Part shown: positions 47,734 through 58,908 of the stretch, in pieces
How positions within the stretch are numbered: the first letter of the stretch is position 1
Layout: each line of letters starts with the position of its first letter
Source of the DNA: Woronichinia naegeliana WA131
Lineage (GTDB): Bacteria > Cyanobacteriota > Cyanobacteriia > Cyanobacteriales > Microcystaceae
DNA: 64,000 bases
Direction of reading: 5' to 3'
NCBI GenBank assembly: GCA_025370055.1
Contig: CP073041.1
Coordinates: forward strand, 6,294,272-6,358,271
The notes under the pieces: model-generated
What the model was told of the DNA's origin: nothing
Seen by the model: the letters and a program-made list of their open reading frames with translations, nothing else
Databases searched by the model: none
Made by a program: the position numbers and the translations under genes

Positions 47734-47823
47734 TAAATAAGGATCGTAGGATGGATTATGCGATGCTAACCAATCATCAATCAACGATTAATCAAGCGTT
47801 ATAGTTTCTAATCCTCCGAAATA

Positions 47824-48038
47824 GGAACTGGTATCGTCTGATCAAAGTTGGAAAAAGTTATGGTGTAAGGCTTTGAGAAAATAGAAAAATAGTTTAAGAC
47901 TAGACATCGGCCCGTTTTTATTATATTATTATTGTCATTATATCAAAGAAGAAGGAAACAGAAAACAATGTCAATATTAAAGAAAAGCTCTATGGAAATC
48001 CTGAATGATGTTGGCTTTTGCCAAGAGAAAGAGGATGC
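47824..48038 (+). mobile_element. IS1-like element E3, 5' fragment
   Basis: 215 bp identical or nearly so to the first part of E4, starting GGAACTGGTATCGTC and running into the transposase gene (MSILKKSSMEILNDVGF, then AAGAGGATGC). It stops where the complete copy E4 begins in the same direction; the rest is not found beyond E4. Confidence 0.9.
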
Positions 48039-49315
48039 GGAACTGGTATCGTCTGATCAAAGTTGGAAAAAGTTATGGTGTAAGGCTTTGAGAAAATAGA
48101 AAAATAGTTTAAGACTAGACATCGGCCCGTTATTATTATACTATCATTATTGTCATTATATCAAAGAAGAAGGAAACAGAAAACAATGTCAATATTAAAG
48201 AAAAGCTCTATGGAAATCCTGAATGATGTTGGCTTGTGCCAAGAGAAAGAGGATGCCTTATTCAAGAAAAACTGTCCTCATTGCTATAGTGAAAGCGTAA
48301 AAATACATTCTCATTATCAAACGAAAGGTAACGGGGAACGTAAAATGTTCATTTGTCAAGAATGTACTTCTTGTTTTACTGAGACTTATGGTAGCGTAAT
48401 CGCTGGCTTAGAAACCCCATTAAGTGAAATTGTAAAAGTATTAAAAACCAGAATGGAAGGAATAGGATTAAATGCAGCAGCCCGAGTATTTGGCTACGCG
48501 AAAACAACAATATTGAATTGGGAAAAGAAATTATCAGGATTACAAGAGGCATTATTTTTATACGCCTTAGTGAATGAATTTGTTAAATTAGTAATAGAAG
48601 GGGATGAACTATACACAAAAGTTGGAAAAAATGAAGAAGCAAGTGCCTCTGAGGGGTGGACAATCGTGCTCATGGACAGGGCTAGCCGCTTTATTTGGCA
48701 TTTAAAATGTGGTCGAAAAGAGCAGAAATTATTTCTAGAGGCAATGATGACAATAGCGGAATTATTTGAAAGGAGTGCAGAATGTCTCCAGCTATTTACA
48801 GATGGGGAAAAGCGATATAGTCAATTGCTATTTAATATTTGTCACGAAGTATTAAGGACTGGAAAGCGAGGTCGTCCCACCAAAGTATTACCGAAGGGTC
48901 TTGTGGTAAGACTAAAAAATAAGAGTAGTAAACGTCGAGATTCTGCGGGTAAACTAAAGAAAGTAGAAACTCCGAAACCAGAACATCCTGAGACAACAGA
49001 AAAACCAGAAGAAAAGGATATCCATGCCAACCACGTTGAGGCATTTAATAGTGCTATCCGACGCTATTTAGCCGCCTTTCGTCGTCGTACAAATACTTAT
49101 GCTAAATCTGTTGTGGGATTACAGCGAGTCCTAGATATTTTCTGGATGGTTCATAACTTTGTTCGCAGCCATTTTACTACTAGAGAAGTTCCTGCTGTAG
49201 CTCTCGGTATAATTGAAAAAGGGTTAACTTGGGAGGACTTACTCCAAATTCGCCTGATGTCTTGAACCTCTCGTATTGCAACGTTTGTAGCTTCTAGCTA
49301 GACGATACCAGTGCC
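48039..49315 (+). mobile_element. IS1-like element E4, complete
   Basis: 1277 bp, ends GGAACTGGTATCGTC and GGCACTGGTATCGTC. The flanks (GAGGATGC and ATTTACTC) do not match, so either insertion was followed by a deletion or the copy arose by recombination with the fragment E3 before it. Confidence 0.9.
48186..49265 (+). CDS. IS1-like transposase, intact
   Basis: 359 residues: zinc ribbon (CPHCYSESV, then CQECTSCF), HTH region (ARVFGYAKTTILNWEKK), catalytic residues in EGDELYTKVG, LFTDGEKRY and HVEAFNSAIRRYL. I chose ATG 48186 (MSILKKSSMEIL), since 12 earlier codons in frame overlap the element's leader. One of two intact genes of this family in the window (the other is 12653-13732). Confidence 0.82.
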   Translation: MSILKKSSMEILNDVGLCQEKEDALFKKNCPHCYSESVKIHSHYQTKGNGERKMFICQECTSCFTETYGSVIAGLETPLSEIVKVLKTRMEGIGLNAAARVFGYAKTTILNWEKKLSGLQEALFLYALVNEFVKLVIEGDELYTKVGKNEEASASEGWTIVLMDRASRFIWHLKCGRKEQKLFLEAMMTIAELFERSAECLQLFTDGEKRYSQLLFNICHEVLRTGKRGRPTKVLPKGLVVRLKNKSSKRRDSAGKLKKVETPKPEHPETTEKPEEKDIHANHVEAFNSAIRRYLAAFRRRTNTYAKSVVGLQRVLDIFWMVHNFVRSHFTTREVPAVALGIIEKGLTWEDLLQIRLMS

Positions 49316-49492
49316 ATTTACTCTTTCTTACTATGTTTATCTGACGAAGATTCAATACAATTTTACTTGAAATATTTTGATGATTCTCATCTTGGCAAGC
49401 TTGCTGAAGGTAACATAAATACGAGAATACAAGCAAAAGGAACTGCTTCATTTGAAACCCACATTCCGCAGGTAAGTCAAGAGACAAAGTAG
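49316..49492 (+). pseudogene. C-terminal fragment of an unidentified gene
   Basis: Between E4 and D2 a frame of 58 codons stays open from the E4 edge to TAG at 49490-49492, with DEDSIQFYLKYFDDSHLGKL and NINTRIQAKG. It may be the end of a restriction-specificity (HsdS-like) subunit, but the similarity is weak and I would not name it. The region 49493-49542 after it shows nothing. Confidence 0.35.
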
Positions 49493-50650
49493 TACCTTTG
49501 ACATGAAGAGCCAAGAAAGGAAAGAATATGTTGGGAGCATCCATCCGTGTCAACTTAAAGGAATGGGTTCCCAAATTTGTTGATTGAGAGCGGCCTTTTC
49601 TCGATGTCGCTTTCTCTCAGCTTTGACCAAACCAAATAACTTATACTGAACACGGTCACAAGTTGCGAATTTTAAAAATAAGAGATAATATAGTGGCACT
49701 GGTATCGTCTAGCTAGAAGCTACAAACGTTGCAATACGAGAGGTTCAAGAAATCAGGCGAATTTGGAGTAAGTCCTCCCAAGTTAACCCTTTTTCAATTA
49801 TACCGAGAGCTACAGCAGGAACTTCTCTAGTCGTAAAATGGCTGCGAACAAAGTTATGAACCATCCAGAAAATATCTAGGACTCGCTGTAATCCCACAAC
49901 CGATTTAGCATAAGTATTTGTACGACGACGAAAGGCGGCTAAATAGCGTCGGATAGCACTATTAAATGCCTCAACGTGGTTGGCATGGATGTCCTTTTCT
50001 TCTGGTTTTTCTGTTGTCTCTGGATGTTCTGGTTTCGGAGTTTCTACTTTCTTTAGTTTACCCTCAGAATCTCGACGTTTACTACTCTTATTTTTTAGTC
50101 TTACCACAAGACCCTTCGGTAATACTTTGGTGGGACGACCTCGCTTTCCAGTCCTTAATACTTCGTGACAAATATTAAATAGCAGTTGACTATATCGCTT
50201 TTCTCCATCTGTAAATAACTGGAGAGATTCTGCACTCCTTTCAAATAATTCCGTTACCGTCATCATTGCTTCTAGAAATAATTTCTGCTCTTTTCGACCA
50301 CATTTTAAATGCCAAATAAAGCGGCTAGCCCTGTCCATGAGCACGATTGTCCACCCCTCAGAGGCACTTGCTTCTTTATTTTTTCCAACTTTTGTGTATA
50401 GTTCATCCCCTTCTATTACTAATTTAACAAATTCATTCACTAACTGGACAGTGGGAAGTTTATGGATGCCAGATAAGGTAATGACTATGCGACGAAAGTA
50501 AGCATATCAGGGCTTGGGGAAGAGGCAAGTTTAGCGGTAAGGAATTTAGGCAAAAGCAGACTGGGTGGACTTTGAGGAAAAATCATTTGGGCTTGATGTT
50601 GAAGGGCTAGTTGAGCAATCCGTTCACTAGGGTAGCCATGGGATGGTAAT

Positions 50651-52086
50651 CATTGGTGTCAACTTAAGCCAAAATGCCTACTCACAAAAGATTAGCCTAA
50701 AAGCAGGCGGAAGTAAGAGTAGGCTGAAAAAAAGGTTAGTATATAAAAAAGTGAGCAAAAAACAAATGGCAAGACAACATCCTCGGAGAAAAGGAAACCC
50801 AGACTTACGTCGTAAGACAAATCAGCCAGGGGTAGAAATCCCTGAAATAACAAAAGAGTTGTTTGAATTACTAGAACCCACAATGTTTACACCATTAAAA
50901 TATTTACAGGGAACTCATGAGAAAATGATGAGAGATAGGGTGTTAAATTTACCAGTAATGGTGGCATTAGTGTTAAGTATAGTGTATCGTCAAATAGCGG
51001 GTATAAGTGAAGCGGTAAGACTGTTAGAGGAAGAGGGATTGCTATGGGTAGCATCATTAAAAGTAAGCAAACAGGCAGTATCAAAAAGAATGATGAATGT
51101 GCCAGCCGAAATATTTGCAATATTACTAAAGGTAGTGTTAGAAAAAGCAGCCGAAAAAGGGAAGAAGCTCCAAGTAGGAGAAAAATGGGAAAAAATAAGA
51201 GAAAAGTTTAGTGCAGTGTGGATAGCAGATGGCTCAACGCTAGAGCAGATAAGGAAAAATATGAAAATAAGTAAAGAAGAAAAGAGTAAATTGGGGGGTA
51301 AAATAATGATGGTAGTGGAAGCCTTTACCCAAAGACCCGTTACTTTATGGTACACAGAAAATGATAAAATATGGTGTGAAGAATTGGCAGCTAAATTACC
51401 AGAAAATGGTTTAATTCTCGTAGATATGGGATTTTTTAGCTTTGTGTGGTTTGATTTGTTAACAGAAGCTAAAAAGTTTTTTCTAACCAGATTTAGAGCG
51501 GGTACATCTTACAAAACCAAACAAGTATTGTCTCAAGGTAGTCATTACAGAGATGAGATTATCATTATGGGAAATTACCGTTCTAATCCTTGCAAGCATC
51601 CGGTGAGATTAGTCTCAGTATTATGGGGAACAATCTGGTATCAGTATTTAACAAATGTGTTGTCTCCCGAACAACTGTCCGCCGAAGAGGTCTGTGATTT
51701 ATATCGAAGACGATGGACAATCGAAGAAGCCTTTTTATTAACGAAAAGACTTTTAGGACTAGCCTATTTATGGGTAGGGAATAAGAATGGTGTCCAAATC
51801 CAGATTATTTGCACTTTGATTTTCTATACGGTCTTAAATCAATTGGTAGGGGAAGTGGCGATTGCTCTAAATCAACCGAAAGAAAAAATCTCAGTAGAGA
51901 TGGTGTTTCGGAGTCTATACTATGTAGCGAAGGCTATTGCTAGAGGAGAAAAGCCTGATACAGTAACCTATCTGGCTGAACGTGCTAAGTTATTTGGTTT
52001 GGTCAAAGCTGAGAGAAAGCGACATCGAGAAAAGGCCGCTCTCAATCAACAAATTTGGGAACCCATTCCTTTAAGTTGACACGGAT
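50651..52086 (+). mobile_element. IS4-type element D1, complete
   Basis: 1436 bp, ends CATTGGTGTCAAC and GTTGACACGGAT, flanked by the 10 bp duplication GGATGGTAAT (50641-50650 and 52087-52096). Removal restores the C3 transposase sequence. Confidence 0.93.
50766..52079 (+). CDS. IS4-type transposase, intact
   Basis: About 437 residues from ATG 50766 (MARQHPRRKGNPDLRRK); a GTG at 50751 is an alternative, and the open frame continues upstream to 50643 outside the element. D in VWIADGSTLEQ, D in LILVDMGFFSF, and the IS4 YREK motif in YRRRWTIEEAFLLTKRLLG. All catalytic residues are present, so this copy may be active. Its stop codon (TGA) lies inside the right terminal repeat. Confidence 0.88.
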   Translation: MARQHPRRKGNPDLRRKTNQPGVEIPEITKELFELLEPTMFTPLKYLQGTHEKMMRDRVLNLPVMVALVLSIVYRQIAGISEAVRLLEEEGLLWVASLKVSKQAVSKRMMNVPAEIFAILLKVVLEKAAEKGKKLQVGEKWEKIREKFSAVWIADGSTLEQIRKNMKISKEEKSKLGGKIMMVVEAFTQRPVTLWYTENDKIWCEELAAKLPENGLILVDMGFFSFVWFDLLTEAKKFFLTRFRAGTSYKTKQVLSQGSHYRDEIIIMGNYRSNPCKHPVRLVSVLWGTIWYQYLTNVLSPEQLSAEEVCDLYRRRWTIEEAFLLTKRLLGLAYLWVGNKNGVQIQIICTLIFYTVLNQLVGEVAIALNQPKEKISVEMVFRSLYYVAKAIARGEKPDTVTYLAERAKLFGLVKAERKRHREKAALNQQIWEPIPLS

Positions 52087-52600
52087 GGATGGTAATGTCC
52101 GAAACCATCGAGGAAAATTAGCCCAAATCCCCTGGGGTAACTCTAAGGCGAGAATTTGAAGTAGCCCTAAAGCAATGGCATTAAGGTTAACAAAACGCTC
52201 AAAGGCTTCTACCTTGTTTAAAATCTGAGTCTGAACAGCTTGTGGATAGTCACTGAGGATAAGATTGCTGGGCCAGGTAGGTAAAGTAGGAAGACTCTTA
52301 AGCCAAAAACGATAGGCAAAGCTGCCCAAAAGATGGACTAATTGACGAAAAGTGACTTCAATCTTAAATCGGAGACCGTAAGCGGCAATAATCTCAGGTC
52401 CAGTCAAACAGAGATCAGTAGAAAGCAGAATCAGTCGTCGTCCGTTAGGCAATTGGGTCAGAACAAACTTGACGAGCTGATGGGGACTATCCCAGTGGAA
52501 CTCAAAGCACTGATAAGAAACCGTGACTTGTTGACCATAGAGCCAGACTTTAGCTGTCGGAAAGTCCGCCGCCAGAGCGAACAGCTTTTCTAGTTTTATC

Positions 52601-53989
52601 GGGTGTGACCTTTAGTTGATGAAGGAAAAGACAAGTGTTAACATGAGATGAAAAGTGACAAAGAGGAAACAATGATGACAGCAAAACTAATTAATGTAGA
52701 GGGTTCAAAGATAAAAATAGAACTAACATTAGAACTCAGTCGTTCAATGTTGGATACAGAAATAAATATTCAAAAAGGCTTAAACGAAGTAGGTTGCATC
52801 GCCAGCAAAGAAGCCTTGAAATATTTAGATACAGATGGTTCACCCTTAAAAATCGGTGAAGAAATCTGGAAGAGTAAGGGAGAGCAACCGAAAGAATATC
52901 AAACACCTTATGGTGAGGTTATAGTGAATCGTCATGTATATCAGCGTTCAGTAGGAGGAAAAACGTATTGCCCCTTAGAAAGAGAAGCAAGGATAATCAT
53001 AACATCAACGCCATTATTGGCAAAACAGGTATCCTCAAAAATGTCAGGGATGGCAGGCAAAGAGGCGAAAAATGATTTATTAGAAAATCATGGTAGAAAA
53101 GTAGCGCTATCCTATATCCAAAGATTGAGTGAAGCAGTAGGAAGTGTGGTACAGGCAAAAGAAGAAGCGTGGAGTTATGCCCCGCCCAAGGAGGATAGCC
53201 AAATTGCAACAGTGGGAATAGGATTAGATGGAACCTGTATGCTGATGTGTGAGGATGGCTACCGTGAAGCAATGGTGGGAACCGTTTCCCTATACGATAG
53301 TGAAGGCGAACGTCAACCTACAATCTATCTAGGTGCGGCACCAGAGTATGGAAAAAAGAGTTTTCTAGAAAGATTAGAAAGAGAAATTGAGCGAGCGAAA
53401 AACCGTTATCCAGAGGCAACATTGGTCGGGATAGCAGACGGGGCAGAATCAAATTGGAAGTTTTTAGAAAAGCAAACGGAAGAACAGATATTAGATTTCT
53501 ATCATGCCTCTGGTTACTTAGGTGCCTTGGCAGAAGCGTTGCATCCGAATACCGTGTCAAAACAAAAAGAATGGTTGACTGAAAATTGTCGAGAACTCAA
53601 GCATGAAAAAGGAAAAGCAGGAGAACTGCTAAATCTGATGAAAGAAGTCAAAGAAGAAAAAAGTCATTCTAAGAATCTTACCGAGAAACTACTAGCGGCG
53701 ATTACTTATTACGAGAATCATCAGCATCAAATGGATTATGCTGAATACATAGAGAAAAAGTATCCGATTGGTTCAGGTGTTATGGAAGCAGCTTGTAAGA
53801 CGTTGGTCAAACAACGATTATGTTGTTCAGGGATGCGATGGAAGGAAAAAGGAGCAGGAATTATTTTGAGCCTACGAGCTTTGGTATTGACCAAGGAACG
53901 ATGGAGTCAATTTTGGGCAAAACTTGATCAATATGGGTTCCCTGTAGAACCCTGATTACAACAGCTTTTATCAACTAAAGGTCGCACCC
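52601..53989 (+). mobile_element. ISKra4-type element A3, complete
   Basis: 1389 bp, ends GGGTGTGACC and GGGTGCGACC, flanked by the 8 bp duplication GTTTTATC (52593-52600 and 53990-53997) within C3. Confidence 0.95.
52648..53955 (+). CDS. ISKra4-type transposase, intact
   Basis: 435 residues in one frame from MKSDKEETMMTAKLINVEG. N-terminal helical part, then the region QRSVGGKTYCPLEREARI (where other copies are frameshifted), and the DDE contexts IGLDGT, GIADGAESNW and GSGVMEAACKTL; the motif YHASGYLGALAEAL is also typical. Near-identical to 60107-61414. Likely functional helper for the split copies. Confidence 0.9.
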   Translation: MKSDKEETMMTAKLINVEGSKIKIELTLELSRSMLDTEINIQKGLNEVGCIASKEALKYLDTDGSPLKIGEEIWKSKGEQPKEYQTPYGEVIVNRHVYQRSVGGKTYCPLEREARIIITSTPLLAKQVSSKMSGMAGKEAKNDLLENHGRKVALSYIQRLSEAVGSVVQAKEEAWSYAPPKEDSQIATVGIGLDGTCMLMCEDGYREAMVGTVSLYDSEGERQPTIYLGAAPEYGKKSFLERLEREIERAKNRYPEATLVGIADGAESNWKFLEKQTEEQILDFYHASGYLGALAEALHPNTVSKQKEWLTENCRELKHEKGKAGELLNLMKEVKEEKSHSKNLTEKLLAAITYYENHQHQMDYAEYIEKKYPIGSGVMEAACKTLVKQRLCCSGMRWKEKGAGIILSLRALVLTKERWSQFWAKLDQYGFPVEP

Positions 53990-55458
53990 GTTTTATCGAA
54001 CTCCCCCAAATCCGTGGTCGTCCTCTCCCCGTCAGCGTCGGCACGGAACAAAAGGGGGCATAGGCGACGGTGGAGCAACGCACTCTTGTGATTAGATGCA
54101 AGGCGTTCTGGCGAAAACTTTTGAGCACTGGTTCGCAAGCAAAATAAGCATCCAAAATTACATAACTCCCTGCCTCTGCGTAAGTAACACAAAGGTCAGC
54201 CATTTTTGTCACCAGGCTCGTCTTCACCTTTTTTTTGCCTTTTCCCTCCCCCTTCTCGGTTGCTTTGGACTTGATGCCATCGTCTAGCCGCAACACTAAG
54301 GGCAAGGCAAAGCAGGCTTTCCCTACTCCCACCAAAATACTCAAGGCATTGAAGTAATGACCCCTTATCCACTCTGGCTTGGACACATCTTCCGATTCTT
54401 GGTGTAGTCGTTTTACACCTGGCATCTTGCGTCCTTCTTTCCCCACTTTGATGCCATCACCCACATACACCCGTTTCCCTTTAATTCTGTATAGACTTTC
54501 ATGCTGACTTAGCCACTTTGACCATTGTAAAGTTAGTCCTTCGACGCTAAACGCCTTGGAATCAAACCAATGTAGAGCCTGATTGTAGTAGCTCTCTGTT
54601 CAGCCAATGGCATTGACATAGCTAGTTATTGCGCTGGGTTGGCTGTTGAGCACTACTCCCCAGACTAACAGGATAAACCATTGGAACGTTGCTTCTCGGC
54701 TAAAGGCTGGACGGAGATTATTGAGGATTTGCTCTAGTCGCTGACATAGTTGCATAATTGATAGATAGCACTGGCTATCGATTTTCTTATATCAGCCAGT
54801 TTCGGACATAACGGCACTCTTTTGTATCGGATGTCCGATTTTCTTTTCTCCACTTACACGCCTCGAGAACTTCCCACTGTCCAGTCACTAAGGCGTATAA
54901 AAATAATGTCTCTTGTAATCCTGATAATTTCTTTTCCCAATTCAATATTGTTGTTTTCGCGTAGCCGAATACTCGGGCTGCTGCATTTAATCCTATTCCT
55001 TCCATTCTGGCTTTTAATACTTTTACAATTTCACTTAATGGGGTTTCTAAGCCAGCGATTACGCTACCATAAGTCTCAGCAAAACAAGAACTACATTCTT
55101 GACAAATGAACATTTTACGTTCCCCGTTACCTTTCGTTTGATAATGAGAATGTATTTTTACGTTTTCACTATAGCAATGAGGACAGTTTTTCTGAAATAA
55201 GGCTTCCTCTTTCTCTTGGGGTAAGCCAATATCACTTAGGAGGTCAATTGAGCTTTTATTCTATGTTGACATTGCTTTCTGTTTTCGCTTTCTTTAATAT
55301 AATGACAATAATAATAGTATAACAAAAACGGGAATATGTCCAGTCGTAAGTTATTTTCTATTTTCTCAAACTCTTACACCATAACTTTTTCTAGCTTTGA
55401 TCACACGATACCAGTACCAATATAGTAAAAATAGAAAAAGTAGTCAAGAGGCTGAGAA

Positions 55459-56502
55459 ATGATTAAGTTAGAATTTACGGAAGAAGACAAAAGACTGTTG
55501 TCTTACGGTCGGTTTAATCACCCGCATCCTAGAGTACAGCTAAAGATGGAAGTTTTATGGTTAAAAAGTCAGGGATTATCTCATCAAAAAATTGCTCAAT
55601 TCGCAGGAGTTTCAGTAAATACGGTGACAAGCTATATCCGTGATTATCAAGAGGGCGGGATAGAAAAACTAAAAGAAATAAAATTTAATCGCCCGAAAAG
55701 CGAGTTAACAGAGCATCAAGGGACAATTGAGGCATATTTTGAGTCAAATCCACCAGCAAGAATAAATGAAGCAGTAAAAAGAATAGAAGAATTAACGGGA
55801 ATAAAAAGAAGTCCAACGCAAGTCAGAAAATTTTTAAAGTCAATAGGAATGAGGTGTCTAAAGGTGGGAACAATTCCATCAAAAGCAGATGTAGAAGCTC
55901 AGGATAGCTATAGGAAAAAAGAGCTAGAACCAAGGCTAGAAGAGGCAAAAGCAGGAAAAAGGGCAGTTTTCTTTGTAGATGCCTCTCATTTTGTAATGGG
56001 AGCATTTGTAAATTTTATATGGTGCTTCAAGAGGATTTTTATTAAGTCACCATCAGGGAGAAAACGTTTTAATGTGTTAGGAGCATTAAATGCAATTACC
56101 CATGAAGTAATTATGGTAACGAACAGTTCTTATATTACGGGAACTCAGGTTTGTGAACTCCTAGAAAAGATAGCAGAATTAGGACTATTAATACCGATTA
56201 CGTTGGTATTAGACAATGCTCGTTATCAAAAATGCCGAATTGTGCAGGAGTTGGCAGAATCATTAGGAATAGAGTTACTGTACTTACCTCCTTATTCTCC
56301 TAACTTGAATTTAATTGAAAGACTGTGGAAGTTTGTGAAGAAGAAGTGTTTATACGCAAAATATTATGAAGATTTTACGCAGTTTTCTGCAGCAATTTCA
56401 GGATGTCTTGAAGATGCTAACGTAAAATATAAGGAGGAGCTTGATTCTTTGCTCACCTTACGATTTCAACGCTTTGATAAATCTCAGATTATGAACGTTT
56501 GA
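55459..56502 (+). CDS. IS630-type transposase, intact
   Basis: 347 residues. HTH region (LSHQKIAQFAGVSVNTVTSY) and DDE domain: D in VFFVDASHFVMG, D in LVLDNARYQK and E in YSPNLNLIERLWKF. Differs from the enzymes of G and H. Start ATG 55459, 33 bp past the E5 duplication, so E5 lies in its leader and may affect expression. Stop TGA (56500-56502) is four bases from the element end. Confidence 0.88.
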   Translation: MIKLEFTEEDKRLLSYGRFNHPHPRVQLKMEVLWLKSQGLSHQKIAQFAGVSVNTVTSYIRDYQEGGIEKLKEIKFNRPKSELTEHQGTIEAYFESNPPARINEAVKRIEELTGIKRSPTQVRKFLKSIGMRCLKVGTIPSKADVEAQDSYRKKELEPRLEEAKAGKRAVFFVDASHFVMGAFVNFIWCFKRIFIKSPSGRKRFNVLGALNAITHEVIMVTNSSYITGTQVCELLEKIAELGLLIPITLVLDNARYQKCRIVQELAESLGIELLYLPPYSPNLNLIERLWKFVKKKCLYAKYYEDFTQFSAAISGCLEDANVKYKEELDSLLTLRFQRFDKSQIMNV

Positions 56503-57518
56503 AGTATAGCACGTTCAGCCAGATAGGTTACTGTATCAGGCTTTTCTCCTCTAGCAATAGCCTTCGCTACATAGTATAGACTCCGAAACACCATCTCTAC
56601 TGAGATTTTTTCTTTCGGTTGATTTAGAGCAATCGCCACTTCCCCTACCAATTGATTTAAGACCGTATAGAAAATCAAAGTGCAAATAATCTGGATTTGG
56701 ACACCATTCTTATTCCCTACCCATAAATAGGCTAGTCCTAAAAGTCTTTTCGTTAATAAAAAGGCTTCTTCGATTGTCCATCGTCTTCGATATAAATCAC
56801 AGACCTCTTCGGCGGACAGTTGTTCGGGAGACAACACATTTGTTAAATACTGATACCAGATTGTTCCCCATAATACTGAGACTAATCTCACCGGATGCTT
56901 GCAAGGATTAGAACGGTAATTTCCCATAATGATAATCTCATCTCTGTAATGACTACCTTGAGACAATACTTGTTTGGTTTTGTAAGATGTACCCGCTCTA
57001 AATCTGGTTAGAAAAAACTTTTTAGCTTCTGTTAACAAATCAAACCACACAAAGCTAAAAAATCCCATATCTACGAGAATTAAACCATTTTCTGGTAATT
57101 TAGCTGCCAATTCTTCACACCATATTTTATCATTTGATTTATCATTTTCTGTGTACCATAAAGTAACGGGTCTTTGGGTAAAGGCTTCCACTACCATCAT
57201 TATTTTACCCCCCAATTTACTCTTTTCTTCTTTACTTATTTTCATATTTTTCCTTATCTGCTCTAGCGTTTAGCCATCTGCTATCCACACTGCACTAAAC
57301 TTTTCTCTTATTTTTTCCCATTTTTCTCCTACTTGGAGCTTCTTCCCTTTTTCGGCTGCTTTTTCTAACACTTCTTTTAGTAATATTGCAAATATTTCGG
57401 CTGGCACATTCATCATTCTTTTTGATACTGCCTGTTTGCTTACTTTTAATGATGCTACCCATAGCAATCCCTCTTCCTCTAACAGTCTTACCGCTTCACT
57501 TATACCCGCTATTTGACG

Positions 57519-58908
57519 GGGTGCGACCTTTAGTTGATAAAAGCTGTTGTAATCAGGGTTCTACAGGGAACCCATATTGATCAAGTTTTGCCCAAAATTG
57601 ACTCCATCGTTCCTTGGTCAATACCAAAGCTCGTAGGCTCAAAATAATTCCTGCTCCTTTTTCCTTCCATCGCATCCCTGAACAACATAATCGTTGTTTG
57701 ACCAACGTCTTACAAGCTGCTTCCGTAACACCTGAACCAATCGGATACTTTTTCTCTAAGTATTCAGCATAATCCATTTGATGCTGATGATTCTCGTAAT
57801 AAGTAATCGCCGCTTGTAGTTTCTCGGTAAGATTCTTAGAATGACTTTTTTCTTCTTTGACTTCTTTCATCAGATTTAGCAGTTCTCCTGCTTTTCCTTT
57901 TTCATGCTTGAGTTCTCGACAATTTTCAGTCAACCATTCTTTTTGTTTTGACACGGTATTCGGATGCAACGCTTCTGCCAAGGCACCTAAGTAACCAGAG
58001 GCATGATAGAAATCTAATATCTGTTCTTCCGTTTGCTTTTCTAAAAACTTCCAATTTGATTCTGCCCCGTCTGCTATCCCGACCAATGTTGCCTCTGGAT
58101 AACGGTTTTTCGCTCGCTCAATTTCTCTTTCTAATCTTTCTAGAAAACTCTTTTTTCCATACTCTGGTGCCGCACCTAGATAGATTGTAGGTTGACGTTC
58201 GCCTTCACTATCGTATAGGGAAACGGTTCCCACCATTGCTTCACGGTAGCCATCCTCACACATCAGCATACAGGTTCCATCTAATCCTATTCCCACTGTT
58301 GCAATTTGGCTATCCTCCTTGGGCGGGGCATAACTCCACGCTTCTTCTTTTGCCTGTACCACACTTCCTACTGCTTCACTCAATCTTTGGATATAGGATA
58401 GCGCTACTTTTCTACCATGATTTTCTAATAAATCATTTTTCACCTCTTTGCCTGCCATCCCTGACATTTTTGAGGATACCTGTTTTGCCAATAATGGCGT
58501 TGATGTTATGATTATCCTTGCTTCTCTTTCTAAGGGGCAATACGTTTTTCCTCAAAGGTGAACGCTGATATACATGACGATTCACTATAACCTCACCATA
58601 AGGTGTTTGATATTCTTTCGGTTGCTCTCCCTTACTCTTCCAGATTTCTTCACCGATTTTTAAGGGTGAACCATCTGTATCTAAATATTTCAAGGCTTCT
58701 TTGCTGGCGATGCAACCTACTTCGTTTAAGCCTTTTTGAATATTTATTTCTGTATCCAACATTGAACGACTGAGTTCTAATGTTAGTTCTATTTTTATCT
58801 TTGAACCCTCTACATTAATTAGTTTTGCTGTCATCATTGTTTCCTCTTTGTCACTTTTCATCCCATGTTAACACTTTTCTTTTCCTTCATCAACTAAAGG
58901 TCACACCC
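57519..58908 (-). mobile_element. ISKra4-type element A4
   Basis: 1390 bp with both ends, flanked by the 8 bp duplication ATTTGACG (57511-57518 and 58909-58916) within D2. Confidence 0.95.
57553..58861 (-). pseudogene. ISKra4-type transposase, split frame
   Basis: Same as in A1 and A2: the N-terminal frame (58861-58433) and C-terminal frame (58491-57553) are out of phase because of the 7-for-6 base replacement near 58556. Confidence 0.87.

Larger units (their letters stand above)
50485..54755 (-). pseudogene. IS4/IS701-like transposase of C3, split by two elements
   Basis: Start ATG 54755, stop at 50485. It carries the in-frame TGA after SYVNAIG (near 54600) and is split by A3 near residue 240 and by D1 near the C-terminus. 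Pieces show VYVGDGIKVG (in 53990-54480) and the Glu region YGLRFKIEVTFRQ (in 52097-52600). Confidence 0.9.
50444..54884 (-). mobile_element. IS4/IS701-like element C3, carrying D1 and A3
   Basis: Ends CTGGACAGTGG at both sides; the 7 bp duplication TCACTAA lies at 50437-50443 and 54885-54891. Subtracting D1 (with 10 bp) and A3 (with 8 bp) leaves exactly 1598 bp, the length of C1 and C2. Confidence 0.95.
49745..55272 (-). pseudogene. IS1-like transposase of E5, broken
   Basis: Start ATG 55272; codon 4 is TAG (MST-stop-NKSSIDLL) where E1 has TTG. C3 then splits the gene at about residue 128, and the C-terminal part runs 50440-49745 with EGDELYTKVG and LFTDGEKRY. Inactive. Confidence 0.88.
49693..55418 (-). 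mobile_element. IS1-like element E5, interrupted by C3
   Basis: Ends GGCACTGGTATCGTC (49693) and GGTACTGGTATCGTG inward from 55418, flanked by the 8 bp duplication AATATAGT (49685-49692 and 55419-55426). Without C3 and its duplication it is 1278 bp. It lies upstream of the transposase gene of element I, leaving that gene whole. Confidence 0.93.
49644..56506 (+). mobile_element. IS630-type element I, interrupted by E5
   Basis: Ends TACTGAACACGGTCA (49644) and, inward from 56506, TACTTCAAACGTTCA (10 of 15 match). TA is repeated on both sides (49642-49643 and 56507-56508). Without E5 and its duplication the length is 1129 bp. Confidence 0.87.

Noticed and set aside
49316-49542. Possible HsdS restriction-specificity subunit, pointing to a defence system
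   Set aside because: Only 58 codons remain, the similarity is weak, and no hsdM, hsdR or methylase is in the window.
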